From contig NC_003280.10 in assembly GCF_000002985.6 (NCBI RefSeq), forward strand, positions 8,924,501 to 8,988,500: DNA of 64,000 nucleotides, read 5' to 3'. The notes below the pieces were generated by a model. The model worked only from the letters and a program-made list of their open reading frames with translations. It was not told the origin of the DNA and made no database searches. Within the stretch, counting starts at the first letter, position 1; each line of letters begins with the position of its first letter. Both the position numbers and the translations under genes were made by a program. Of the stretch, positions 13,701 to 26,000 are shown piece after piece. The stretch is from Caenorhabditis elegans (lineage: Eukaryota; Nematoda; Chromadorea; Rhabditida; Rhabditidae).

Positions 13701-14363
13701 GAAAATAGAAATTCCAATGATGTTAGAAGATATTCTGAATCAAAAGACTCGAAATATGACAATAAAAATTGGAATAATCGTTCTTCTCGGTGGCCTTCTG
13801 AATCTGAATATTCTCAAGAAGATTCTGAAAATAGGTATGTAAGTTATCTGGTTTAAAATATTTTTTTCTATTTGAAGGCATCTCGATCAAACTATCCAAT
13901 CCGTTCGAAAGTTCTCATATCGAGAGAACCAACAAAAACATAACAGACCTGGCACCTCTAGTGCTTCGCCGCCGAAAAACCAAGAATGGAAACAACATCA
14001 GCAACAGAAGAAAAGTTTCGGTGGTGGTTTTGGAGAAAACGGCAATAAGTTCAATGGAAACTCACGGAAACAACCCGAGAGAAAACCAAGATACACTTCC
14101 TCGAGTAGGTTTTTTTATTAATTAAATTGATCCTAATTCAGTAATAATTGTAATGCTATTGAAGTAGGATCAATTATATAATAGAAAAAACCAATTTTAT
14201 CGTGAAACGATTTGGACTTTATTCGCTTTCAGACTTCTACGAACAAGATGAAGATTCACTTCAACTATTGAAACCTGACAGAAATGAGCTTGCTCAGGCA
14301 ATGGGCCTCAATGACCCGCCAAACCCGCCCAAACCTCGTCGCAGTGAATGGACTCGTCGTTGA
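9908..14363 (+). CDS. Large unidentified protein with basic RG/Ser/Asn-rich C-terminus (long model)
   Basis: Long model: exons 9908-9940, 9991-10090, 10138-10422, 10468-10532, 10977-11089, 11134-11428, 11479-12795, 12845-13132, 13224-13374, 13420-13834, 13878-14104, 14233-14363, about 1139 aa in one frame. The key join uses a donor inside the fourth exon (GAG|GTGAAG at 10532) to the acceptor ending at 10976, giving ...FFLDEKEEVLNNYRAK.... The N-terminal 160 residues and the central 700 look alpha-helical, with many Leu/Ile/Phe-rich helices (for example LFKDYRKPLKAVEIFVKML), reminiscent of HEAT or MIF4G-like solenoids, though I cannot name a family. The last 230 residues are low-complexity and rich in Arg, Ser, Asn, Gln and Gly (RQGRYQTGYQGKNRRSNF, FGGGFGENGNKF), as in RNA-binding proteins. 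Alternative: two operon genes, with the second starting at 11019 (964 aa). Confidence 0.6.
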
Positions 14364-14936
14364 GTTAACATTCCCGTTGTCTTCTGTTTATTGTTCTCAT
14401 ACTTCCTATCCAAATTTGTTATGTTGGTTTTACTCTATTCGCCTCCCATTGAATTCGTATTTTTTTCCATTCCACATTTAATTTCTTTTACTTCTTTCAA
14501 ATTTTCACCGCCTTGAAATAAAGGTTTGTTTTTAATTAAGATTGATGAGCGTATATAACGAGAAGAGCTTCATTTTTCTGCTGAATGGCTAACAATATTA
14601 GGTTAAACGGCGTGTAGAACTGGGTAAAAATGCAGTAAATATTAAATGTTGAACATTTCGATGTCGACACAAGAACAACTTGTGGATGAGGGTAAAAAGA
14701 AGATTATCTTTGAGCACCGACACTGAAAATTGGAAATTGTTAACAGAAAGAAAATGATTTTGAGGTGAAATTAGCACACTTAACTATTATAATACACATT
14801 AAAACGTTTCGGCATCCAATCAGGATAACCTCAAGAACTTAAAATACAAATAAAAGCTAGGTAACAATTCATGTCATTGTTTTGCATGAATTTAAAACGA
14901 GAATTGAAAATTAAAACTGTTTGAAAATTAAAATTA
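14364..14936. other. Convergent 3' region
   Basis: The tail-to-tail gap between the 9.9-14.4 kb gene (+) and set-17 (-). AATAAA-like signals occur near 14516 on the plus strand, and reverse-strand AT-rich sequence precedes the set-17 stop. No gene is supported. Confidence 0.6.
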
Positions 14937-15952
14937 TCACCAAATGAACGGATTCTTGGCTGGCTTTTTATACTTGTTTCCGTTTTCTGACTCGACAAAC
15001 TCGTTTCCATAGGAAGATCCATACCAAACTGAAAAACAAAAAATAAAAACAAATTTCAGGTGGCTTTCCACATACCGAGCAATTCCTGGTTAATTCTGAT
15101 TGGCTTGATTACACGGTAGAAAATTTTTCCATTTGTCTGGAATGCCAACATATTCTGCTCATCTTCGACTGAAATATTTTTAGTTAAGTTTACACAGAAA
15201 ATCATAATTTTGTCTTACATCGTGGACTATTAATATATCTCAGCCAATTAGATCGCTCGGCGTCGGATCCATCAATGTAGAATCGCTTATCACCACTTTT
15301 AATAAGCCAAGCATATCCATCTTTGTAGAAATCTGTTTTTTTCTGACAGCGGCGACCTTTATACGGACCAAATACCATTCCAACTGGAATAAACACTTCA
15401 GCAATCACTCCTAATCCGGCATTCGGCAACTTTGATTCTTCGATGCGGAAAAGGATTGGCAGAGTTTGTTGCGAGAACGATAAGTTCGAGCTTTCATCAC
15501 GTTTCAAGACACGATCGGGAATTTTGAATAGTGGATGCAGACGACAATATGGGCGATAAAACTTGTTGCATTTGTCACAATCTTGAAAAAATAAATTGTA
15601 TTCGGAATTTTTTAGAATTGACTCACGAATGTCGAGATTTTCATCATATGCCCCGTCGCTGATTTCAGTTCCAAGAATAGTCACATCATTATCTGTAATA
15701 CAGTCATACGAAAAAAAAAAGCGTACACACAATACCGGAAAGATCTTGGATTTCTCGGTGAAGTTTAGAGTCAAGGTAACGAGCTTCGATAATACTGATT
15801 GCTCCATCATTAAAGTCAAGCACCAATTTGTAGCTTTTCTGTAAAGAAAACTCGTAAACTCAAGCAATGTTTGAAATGTGTCTTACTTTCTCTCCAGTGA
15901 TCGGAATGATGGCTTCTGGATTACTTATTCCAGGAATTTGAATCCCATTCAT
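14937..15952 (-). CDS. set-17: PR/SET-domain histone methyltransferase, PRDM7/9-like
   Basis: Six exons (15952-15887, 15838-15736, 15692-15627, 15581-15219, 15168-15076, 15028-14937) encode 260 aa. A zinc knuckle is visible as Cys80, Cys83, Cys91, His94 (HCDKCNKFYRPYCRLH), the same layout that precedes the PR/SET domain in PRDM9. The PR/SET domain follows (about 105-250), with GLGVIAEVFIPVGMVFGPYKG, NWLRYINSPR and the end motif LLVWYGSSYGNEF. PRDM9-class enzymes methylate histone H3 lysine 4; the C. elegans gene at this locus, as I remember it, is set-17 (T21B10.5), acting in the germline. There is no KRAB domain and no zinc-finger array, so only the catalytic core is present. The ATG directly follows TTTTCAG, suggesting SL1 trans-splicing. 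Confidence 0.93.
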
Positions 15953-16399
15953 CTGAAAATAAGAGATATAATTATGTTTAATATTCATAAAATTGCGCAG
16001 TCAAAAGAAAAAGAAATCAACATGCTTGTTTGCAATCAACAGAAAAGAATCGGAGCGCGTTTGCAACAGGAAAAGGCGGAAATTCAAACTAATATTTTTC
16101 GAAAAATTCAGGAAAAGAAGAGTAGAGTATTTAGATGAGTAAATAACAATATTTTAAGAAAGAAAAAGAAAATGAATTCAGTGGAAAATTCACTAAAAAT
16201 CAATGTGAATTTTATATCGATTACTTTCAATGTTGAATTTGAAATGTTTTGGAGGTGTACGGTATTCCACTTGAGATATTTAGTTTGGTAAAATCCCTGT
16301 ACCTTTAAGCCATCTCTCGATTTCTTTTTTTAAATTGCAGTTTCAATTTAAATTTTTTACTCTTTCTCAAAGCAATAATTTAATTATTTTCAGAAAAAA

Positions 16400-17938
16400 A
16401 TGCGGAAAAAATTTACGTTGTTCACTTTTATTCTACTTAACCTCACTGTCTCGGCAATCAGCAACAACGGCCCAACTGTTGATGAGATTTTGGAAACCAA
16501 TCAATACTTCCTCGTTTCACAGCAAGATGGTATAACCTCCATCGAAACTTCTGTAACTCCCGGTCACTGTCCTCAGTTTATGGTAAATCCTAAAACGTAA
16601 GCTGATTACCTCGATGCACAACCTTATTAAAAATTGCAGAAATCATCCGAAATTCCGATTCGCAGGCGTTCATCTTGTACGTGATCCGAATGGCCGTTTT
16701 CCACCCAAGATAATGACAATCAGAGAAGACGATCATTCTTTCAATGCAAATATTTTCACTCTGAATGTAAGCTAACGCGAATTAAAAACAATATTCAAAA
16801 ATTAATTTTAATTCCAGGTGTCCAACGTATTTCAACAAATCTCCTCGAAAACCGTCAGTTTTGTTGACAAGAAGAAAAGCCTTGTGCCAGAAACGTCAGC
16901 ACTGAAGTTAAATAAAAAAATTGTGAGCATATTCAGAAATTTGGCATTTTTTTTCAATTTCACTAATTTCAGCTCTCAACTCTTTTTGACTCAACCAGCC
17001 ACATGCTATATGTCGACTTCTCAACCTCAGATACTTTCGAAATGGAACAATTTTTTGTCAGTGGACTTCATACTGGTAAGCAAATACTTTTTAAAAGTTA
17101 AATGAAATGTTACTTCTAATTTTCAGACAACTTCAAATTAATTTCACTTCATCGATACTATAGATCTTCACCAAGCAGCAGATTTGAGTGGCAAGAAGAT
17201 CAATATGCTGGAAAGTTCTATTATAAAGAAAGAATCGACGATCAGATTCAACTTTTCGAAATTCCAATGAACGCACTAGTTGCAACTGCATCAGAAGGAG
17301 AAGCCGGCGTGAAAGTTGGAAAAATGAACAAGGACGGCGTTATTCTTGGGTAGGCCTACCTAAAAGATTGACCCCTGAAAGATTTTTTTCAGAGCAACAG
17401 GCGGTGCGTTTTTCACATCTTATAGAAAGCGCGAAGGAAACATGACAAAATTGTACACTTCTCTAGTACCGGCAAACCTGAGCGCAGGTTTCAAATGCGA
17501 AAAATTGATTAAACCTTCTTCAATGCCAAATTTCTACGAGCTCATCATCATCAAGAATAATGATTATTGCATGTTGAGAGATGGCACGAATTTCGATCGT
17601 AAAAATTGTGAAATGGAACAGAAAGCGTACCTCATTTCCAAGCAAGTTTTTGAAGACGAGCCAACAAATGTTGTAATGTGGCTGCTCGTTGTCTGTATCA
17701 TCATGTTTATGATTATCATGCTTCTCTACGTCTACATCTACTGGCTTCGTTCTACTTTCGTGGCAATTGAAGAGAGAGCTCTTCCCACTGAGGTTAAATA
17801 TCGTCGATTTTTCTTTAAAAATATTATATTTTCCAGTTCGAAACGGAGGCATCTCTATTTGTCGCCAAGCAAAGAAGTTTCCAATCAGCATACTACGATC
17901 CTGCTCTTCTCGATGTTTCTGTCGACAAATGGAATTAA
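16400..17938 (+). CDS. Type I single-pass membrane protein, unknown function
   Basis: Seven exons (16400-16596, 16640-16766, 16818-16922, 16973-17075, 17127-17349, 17393-17792, 17837-17938) encode 418 aa. A signal peptide (MRKKFTLFTFILLNLTVSA) is followed by a 325-residue extracellular region and one membrane helix at about 345-370 (VVMWLLVVCIIMFMIIMLLYVYIYWL). The roughly 48-residue cytoplasmic tail ends in a Tyr-rich stretch (SFQSAYYDPALLDVSVDKWN). The ectodomain has few cysteines and a possible N-glycosylation site (NMT in REGNMTKLY). I do not recognise the family; it may be nematode-specific. It is divergent from set-17, with 447 bp between starts. The start follows TTTTCAG by seven bases. 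All seven exons stay in phase, which supports the model. Confidence 0.85.
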
Positions 17939-18060
17939 TTTATTTTCCCCACACTTTTATCATTTTCAGTTCTAGCAATTAACTCAAAACCTGTTCACTG
18001 TCCCTTTTTATATAATAGTATACTGTTCTTCCCATCTCCTATCACACATCAACTTACTTG

Positions 18061-18094
18061 AGTTTTATTTGTTATTCAGTTTTATTTGTTATTC
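18061..18094. repeat. 17-bp tandem duplication
   Basis: AGTTTTATTTGTTATTC occurs twice in direct succession, with no mismatch, in the 3' flank of the type I membrane protein gene. It is probably a replication-slippage product. Confidence 0.8.
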
Positions 18095-18387
18095 ATTTAC
18101 CCCTGTTCCATTCCTTTTGCACATCTCCTCTGCAGTTCTAATTTATTTTGTAATTTTTGAATTGTGAGGAAAACTTTCATTGCTTTTCCAACCAAAATAA
18201 ATAAGTTTAAGAAAAAAGAACCCTGTGATGGCAGATAAGAACATAGGTCAATGGGAATGGCCAAAGGCGCACCGGAAAAGAGAATCCGTAAAGAGAGAAA
18301 GTCAGAAAAGTGAGAGAGAGAAAATGTCAAAGATAACAAAATGAGATCGGAGTTGGAAAATGGAGCAAAAATGACAAAATGAGCAAA

Positions 18388-21300
18388 TTATGACATGCTG
18401 GCGATTTCATATTTTTGTCGGCGAACAATGAGAATCACAATTGTCGTTGTGATCAGGATTAAGGCCTGAAAATGAAAATTAATATAAAAATTCAGGCTTT
18501 TCAGCGATGTCTGCTCTGAAAGTATCAAACATGGTCTCGCCACGACTGATTATTTGAACTCCAAAGTGTGTGCGCCTCCGAGGAGTACTGTACTTCCCAA
18601 CTTGTCACTTTTTTATAACTTCTCTCCTGTTGCCTCAAAAGTCTTTGAAAAACTATAAAGTAAGAAAAGTTAAAATAATAATGCAAGCATTACTAACTAT
18701 TTATTTAATTTGATAAAAGATTCAACAAAAAAATTTGGAAGTATAGTACTCCTTAATGAAACACGTTTGCATTTGAAACATTGGTCGTGTCGAGACCGTA
18801 TTTTTGGGCAAGAAATCGGAAAATTGATAAGTAATAGACATCTTAACTTTTTCTTGGTTCCTTCAAAATCATACGAGATTTTTGAAAATTACGAAAACCG
18901 TAGAAAAACTTGGTAAGTACTCACCACTGTTAATAAAATACTAACAACTAGAACTGATCTAAAATCTGCACATATTCTTTCTTCGTCAAGTGCCTTCGAT
19001 TCTGAAGCCTCTTCAATTGATTCAGTTTCCACGTGGATATCCGGACATGTGTGTTGAATTGGTGGTTCTGTTGGGTGTGGAGTCATTGTAGATGATGTGA
19101 TGTTGATCAATTGAGATATTTCTAGATTTTGACTTCGAACATCAATGGATGGAAATTGAGATGAGTCTTCTCTGAAAATGGTTTTAATTGTAAAATATTT
19201 CGTCAAGATAAGGATTCATTTAGCGGAAAAATCTCCCGACGCTACTCTCACTTTAAATAATACCAAATTTTCAAAAATTATCAGAATGCCTAATAAACTA
19301 ACGGTCCATAAGATCAATTTTCTTACCTTTTCCTCCTCATCAAATCACATTTTGGTTTAGGGCATTCCCCAGTTGGAAGTTGTGGATGAAGACGGACTTG
19401 ACATGCAAAATATACAATTGAAGTATGAGATACTCCAAATACTTTAACAGATGTTCCCACATGAGTTCGATTGTGATATTCAAGTTGTGGCATTATTGAT
19501 TCATGTTTTGAACATCCAGATGAATCGATTACTTCGTGAGTTTCTTCACCACCAACAAGCTCACAGTTTTCGATCATTATGCATGACTCCTACAAAACTT
19601 AGTACGTTGGTCAATTTGAACATTTACGAACGATACTGGTGACTGTTTTCAGAAAAAAAACCCAGAATTACTTCATAAAAATAAACATTTTTAAAATTTT
19701 TCAAAAACTTACATAAACATTTTGGCACTGCCATGAATGATAAACGTCTTGTCCAAGAGCCAACCGACCGGCAGGTAACCCTCCGGGACTTGTTAATACT
19801 TCATATGAACAACTTGGTCCTTTGGTATCTGATGGAGGAGGTTTTGGAGATCCAATTGCCAAGGAAGTTGATGTTCCATTTATTTTCTTTTGATGGAAAC
19901 ATTGCATATTAAATATTCGATCATCTACAGTTGTGAATTCTGGATGAAATGAAACTGATAAAGATACTTCTAGAATTACTCCTGTTGGGTGCAGACTTCT
20001 GAAAATATTTACAGTTGAAATATAATTTAACTAAAACATACCTCCTCCGTGGCACCATACATTCCTCATGGGGAATCAGAATCTCAATTTGATTATTTGT
20101 CACGAGGCTCTGCAAAGCCTCACGGGTTATGAAATTTCTTGTATTTTTATGATTCCGTTACCTGAAAGCATGCTTTGTCTGGAGAATACTTAACATCCAC
20201 ATGACCCAGAAATGTTGATTTTGTGCGAAGCTTAACGTAGATTGCATCTGCTGCGCAACTGGAATGTATGTTGAAATAACTCAGAAATCAGAAAATTGAG
20301 TGTTTGATAACTATTTTTTTTATTAAACCGTATCTGTTTTATAATAATTTTTATATTTTTGGTTTCTAGATATTGGAACCTAAATTATCAAAAGACACTA
20401 CCAAAAATTGGATCTGAGACTGATCAGGTTTCAGGTCAACTGATCATAAAGTTTTAACAATTGTTTCCTAATTGAAAATTACGAATTCTTTTTATGTGAA
20501 AAAATATTAAAAGGTAGGCAAGATTAGATGTTTCAAATTTTAAATAAGGTTTATAAAAAAAGAAGAAATTACTAGGTACATGAGCATTTCAAAAATATTT
20601 GTTGAGCAAATCCTAGGAAACAACGTTAAAGTAGATGTAGGTTGCCTTCGAAACAAGTTACAAATGCCTAGGCAGGCATTTTCAATCCCTTCAAAGAAAT
20701 ATTCAAATTCATCTTCAACTTCTCCTTCCTTTTTACTTTCAAAAACATGTTTTTTCTTCGTTTTTGTGTCAAATACATATATTCCGTATTTTCTATTCTC
20801 AACCTATTCTTCTTTTTCTTTCCTTTCCGTCATTTTGAAACCGCAATCGAGTTTGAAACCCTGCTCTTCTTCGTCCCAAAATTGAATCAACTCGTCGTTT
20901 TCTTTTTTGCTACCTTATCCTTTTTTCTTGCTCGATATCTTGATCAAGGATCAACATTTCAGACCCACTTTTCATAAAAACTCATACTTTCCGCAAACTA
21001 ATATGTAAATCGGTGGTGCAATTTTAATATAAAATACTCGAAAGATGATGAGGTTTTTACGGAAGAATCTTGAAATAGTCTTTTGAATCAAGAGACGCAG
21101 TACAAATGTTTGAGCAGGCTCCCCTTTTTGCATGGAGCTGTCTTGTTGTTTGGTATTGCATAAAATGAAATGAAATGGCATTCGATTTCGACCACTGAAT
21201 GACGGCTTCCGACCCAGAGTAACATGATGGTGTAGGGTCAAAATATACATGATTGGATGCATGTGCAAACCAATTGTTATTATACGTTTGACACAAAAAT

Positions 21301-23084
21301 TGGGTCTACTAATATATACACAATATTATTTACCAAAATTTGGTCACTTTTATCTTTTTTGTTATTGGCTTTTCTAGAAAATAAGCTTAAGAAAATAGAA
21401 AGAAAAACATCTTTGTCAAAAAAATCAATTCTGATTTCTAACTTTGAAAATCTGGTTTGTGTGATTGATACCTATCGGGAGATAGTTCAACATCTAATAA
21501 ATACCTAAGTTTTCGCTCGATTATTTTAACTTCTTGCTCTTAACGATAAGTCAAAAAACCCCATTTTAATGTATCTTTCATCACAATTCAAAAAGCGAAA
21601 GGCATGAAAAATCTGTGTATTTACCTGTACTATACAAATATGCTCAAGAAAATTTTACCGAGCCCGATTTGAATGAAAAACGTGAAATTTGAGCAATCTG
21701 GCAAACAAAATGAAATTTGGAAAATGACAATACTAATACAGTGGAACTGTATATCCTGGTTTTGAAAAGATACCGCACGGATATTAAGTTCAGACTTCAA
21801 AGTTCAAAATCTACAGTACTCTTTGTCTGACATATGTCGCCTCTTTTTGTCATTTTCTTATTTCCTTCATTCTTTACGAAACAAACTTCCGTTCAGAAAC
21901 CCATTTGATTTCCTTTTTGCCTAAAACCTCTGCGCTTCTTCTTCCAATACACTAACTTCAACATTCCGTTTAGGCGGTCAAATATGCAAATGTGATACTC
22001 TTCGCCTTTTGGAAACCCCTTTCGAAGCCATTAATCCTGCGCATTGTGACACCAAACGTACGTAAAGGAAAGCAAGAAAAAGAAGCAGCGTCTACATTAA
22101 AAATAGAGCTCTCAAAAGGATAGGATATGTACGATTGCAGCTAATCTTGAAAGATGGGATAGATTTTAGTTGATTACTTCTGTTTTAATTTCCACAAGCT
22201 TAAGGGAAGCTTCAGGAAATTAAAGTTGAATTTCTGAGTTTCGGTGGTATTCTGGATAGTTCAGAAAATCTTTAAGCTGTTTTAAATTTTGGAATAAAAT
22301 GAATTGCGCCAATAGCAGAAATATGCGTTTAAAATTAGTTAGAACTAATGTTAGAGCCAATCATATTGTGCGATTTTTTTCTAAACTTTTTATTAGGAAA
22401 ATGTTGAGCTTGACCACAAACTGGCAAATTAAACCTAATTCGAAAACGGATCATTGATATAGGTCACCAAAAACATTTTTCCTAAAATACTAAAAATATC
22501 AAAGCTAATTTTGAGTAAATTTCCGTGAGTTGTTTATTAGGCTACAGGTGCTTTACAAGCTATACAATAATGTCAAAAATCACAATGGTCACTTTCGAGA
22601 AAAAAAATCTATAGATTTACGTCTGCCGGCTTCATCACATTTGAGGCTAAAAAATTTCACGCAAAACCGACGATATTATTTAGATGAAAACATAATTAAA
22701 TTTTCTGCCTCTTCCTATATTAAATCCGGAAATTGCATTCTTGACAGAAATAAAAAATAAGGGCAACTTTTCGACAGGTGAGTGTCCGACAAAAATGTAC
22801 AAACTTTGAGCTTCAATAACTTGGCTCATTGCTGGCGCTTTTGCATTCACTAAGTGCGAATGACTCAAAAATAGTTGCCCCACCATGGTCATTATTGAGG
22901 GAATTGGTCACTGAATAATCGTTAATATACAATAACCCCATTTCGAATCAAAAACCTCAACTAACCTGACCGTAGGCTCTCCTAGAACCTCATTTCTCGG
23001 CGTTGGTTCTTCATCTTGACACTTGATACCGGGTCCGTCGAAACACAATAAAAGCAGCAAAAGCATCGAGAATCGCCAGTTCAT
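18388..23084 (-). CDS. Cuticlin-like ZP-domain transmembrane protein
   Basis: Seven exons (23084-22966, 20258-20162, 20109-20042, 19998-19713, 19589-19327, 19171-18925, 18465-18388) encode 385 aa. Order: signal peptide (MNWRFSMLLLLLLCFDGPGIKC), a ZP domain starting at SCAADAIYVKLRTKSTFLGHV (from about residue 40), paired cysteines through ESCIMIENCEL, a furin-type site RRKR (275-278), a Ser/Thr/Pro linker, a membrane helix at about 346-374, and a short tail RRQKYEIASMS. This is the standard plan of nematode cuticlin-like proteins: the ZP part polymerises in apical extracellular matrix after cleavage at the basic site. I cannot say which cutl gene it is. The first intron is 2.7 kb and may carry control elements. 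An upstream in-frame ATG at 23162 exists, but starting at 23084 puts the signal peptide at the N-terminus. Confidence 0.9.
18533..18592 (+). repeat. Dispersed repeat copy (GGTCTCGCCACG ... AGTACTGTA)
   Basis: The block has GGTCTCGCCACG, then about 30 AT-rich bases, then GTGTGCGCCTCC and GAGTACTGTA. Related blocks are present at 38812-38880, 39010-39085 (inverted) and near 46005. It lies in an intron of the ZP-domain gene. I remember such blocks as an abundant, degenerate intergenic and intronic repeat of C. elegans; no family name is claimed. Confidence 0.6.
20259..22965. other. Large first intron of the ZP-domain gene
   Basis: This 2.7 kb intron is AT-rich with no exon I can join. It holds a TACAGTACT repeat fragment near 21813 and a paired motif near 20640-20680 (CCTAGGCAGGC). 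The open frame at 20580-20885 is Phe/Ser-rich pyrimidine-tract translation and is not called. First introns of this length in worms often hold enhancers; that is inference. Confidence 0.5.
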
Positions 23085-26000
23085 CACCGATTTATGTGCT
23101 TTATTTGGAGAATCGCCACAACACGAGCCGTGGGCTCCAATTCTGGTGTGCCGCCGCGACAACGACTAGGGGACGATGACGGCCACGCCCACAAAAACGT
23201 TTATTTTGGTGTGTAAGAGAGAAAATGGAGAGGAGAAGAGATATTGTATGAGAAGAAGAGAATTAGACATGTCAACGAAAAAGGTGAAAAGGTGAGAAAA
23301 TTCTGAAGAATATTTATGAGAAGCCAGAAAACACAAAAAGGTGTCAGACTGGTCAGAAACATTGAAACGAATTGGTAGAGACTTGCAAAAAATCGGGAAA
23401 ATGCTGAAGGCCTCCAAGGATTTCTTGTAACCCGCATTTTCAGTCATTTGAGCAATTCTGAGCAAAATTCATAAAAACTTTCATTGTCAGCTTTTCAAAT
23501 TCAAATCAATTCCTCACCACTCTAATTTGGAAGAACTGGAAAAACTGGAAAATATTTTCAACATGCTCTCAGAAAGAGATACCACTCAATTCTTTTCATT
23601 TTCCTGATACACTCAAAAGCGGCAGAAAGCGTATAATTTGTGTCATTATCTATACTTATAACACATGGTCATTTCCATTTCACACTGACAAACAAATATT
23701 TGGCAATACATAATGTGGCTTATTTACGACGTCTTGAACAACTTGACTTGATTAAAAACTCCTGTGGGTTTATAAATTGAGTGAAAAGTGAAAAATGATT
23801 GAAACATGTAAAGGAAATCGAAAGTTGAATAGGTGAGAAATTAGGTCGTAAAATGAATATTTCAGCAAAATGTTGAAAAAGGTTGTGATGAAATAATCGA
23901 GAAAAAGTTTATAGTAAACTTTTAAAAAACGAGCGTTATCAAAATGTCAATAGTATAGACATACTTCTTGGATTAAAATAAAAAAAATTTCAAAATCAAT
24001 GTTTGGGAATGATTAGCTATAAGATATTTGGAGATCTTTTAAACTTGAGCGGAAAATGTAAAATTCAAACTTTACCCAATTTAATTTTTGAATCCAAGGG
24101 CCTATGATGAATATAAATTATTTCAGAAGTAAAACATTGGACTGAAAAGGCCTAGAGGACTGAAAATGAATAGGCGGTGAGGAATACCAAAACTACGTTA
24201 AGCTGTATTGGATCTAGAGTTTAGAATTCAACCTCTGCTCTTTCTTATACTCTTTACATTTTTCGTATTCTTCGTCTTTTTCTATTCATCTGAAATGTGA
24301 ATCCTATTCGGACTGAAATTAGATTATCTTTGTAAAAGGGATATGTAATGCTTTTCCAAAAGATGTGATGCTTTCTCTCCAATAAATGTGACATAATTAA
24401 TGCGTAATAGTGATTTGAGGAGTGGAATGGATAACGATGATGATGATGCAGGAACAACAATAAGAAGAAGGTGATCAGATGAGATGGGCGGTACACATTG
24501 AACATTAAAAAACGGTGGAAAAACGAAGCAGAAGCTTGCGCAATCCAGACAGATAAACGAGATGGTTTGTAAGAATGGAAATTAAGAATAAAAACCGTTG
24601 ATATTTTAGAAGGAAACTATGCAAACCAAACCAGAAGATAACTGGGGAAAAAAGATGAAGAATGCTGTCATTTCCATGTTTTCCGAATTATTACAAATAG
24701 CAAAATGAAGGCCTGGAAAAGGAAATGAGTGGTCAATGTCAATTTATATATACAAAAGTATTTTTTAGTAAACCCGTAATTTAAAATTATGATAACTAAC
24801 AGTATAATTATTTTGGAAATATCAAAGAATACAATCTTTAAACTTATTTTTATATAGATTGTATCTGCCATACTAAAGTTTTTGTCAACGATTCGGCAAC
24901 TTATTAAAATATTTTCAAATAAATTGCCTTCTGACAGAAATTCGCTATGTTGTTCCCAGAAACCCTCACTACTTCAAACTGTTTTCTGAAATTTGCCAAA
25001 TTTCTAAAGGTAGTTGTAAACTGTCGAAGTCAGTTGGCCACAAACGACAAGTTGTTAAATATTTAACAATGTTTAATATTAGAAATTGGTCAATATTATG
25101 ACAGAACTTGACGATATATTTTTTAAAATATGAATTGACATAACTCTTAAAAAATTTCTCAGAAAAAGCAAAGTTATAAAACTCAAGTTCAAATGACCAG
25201 TGTTCTCAAAGAGTGTACAAGAGCAAAAGAACGCTGTCATACTCCACTGTCATCTTTGCAAAAGATTTGAAAAACTATGTCTTCCAGAAGAACACTCCCA
25301 AAAGGATTGAAAATGGAATACAAAAAGTAAAATATTTGACACATTTTAAAGGGCTTAAAAAACTTAGAAAAAACACGGACACTCCCAAGAGACAATGGAT
25401 CATTATGATGGGAGTGTCACTTTTTGATGATCTAGAAGACTTTTTTGTCAGAAATGGGAAATTGGGCAAAAAACATAATAGAAGGTCTTGAAAGCACAGA
25501 GTTTTAGAAAAATTTAAAAAATTTGAATAATTTCTTGGTGAATTATGAAAAGAAGTGGCGTAAAAGACGAGAAGCTTCTTCTTCTTCACTTTACGGGTGT
25601 CGAAATACCCGAATTCCTGTCCAGATTGGGCCGATAACACAGTGTTGCGCAACGGGCAATTGTAGACGTCAACGACCTTTTGGAAAGAATTAGAAAAAGC
25701 CGAATTAGAAGAATGACATAGAAACAGGGGCGGAGTAGGAGGAAAACCATGATAATCGAATTATACTTTTTTTGTCCTTTTTTTGAATGTTTCAGTTTTG
25801 GAATGCCATTATTGTTAACACTTATAAAGAACACATTCTTGGAAGAAAATATTGATGATGTTTAAAGTTTACTTTCCGGTTAAAGCTTGGCTCACTATCA
25901 GAAGATACTCAGAAGAGAACATTAATGTCTAAAATTTTAACTGCTTGTTGTAAAGTCAGTGTTACAGAACAGTACCACTATAGTTTGTCAACTTATATTT

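Noticed and set aside
23085-23162. N-terminal extension of the ZP protein from the ATG at 23162
   Set aside because: It is in frame, but it would bury the signal peptide 26 residues inside; the start at 23084 is preferred.
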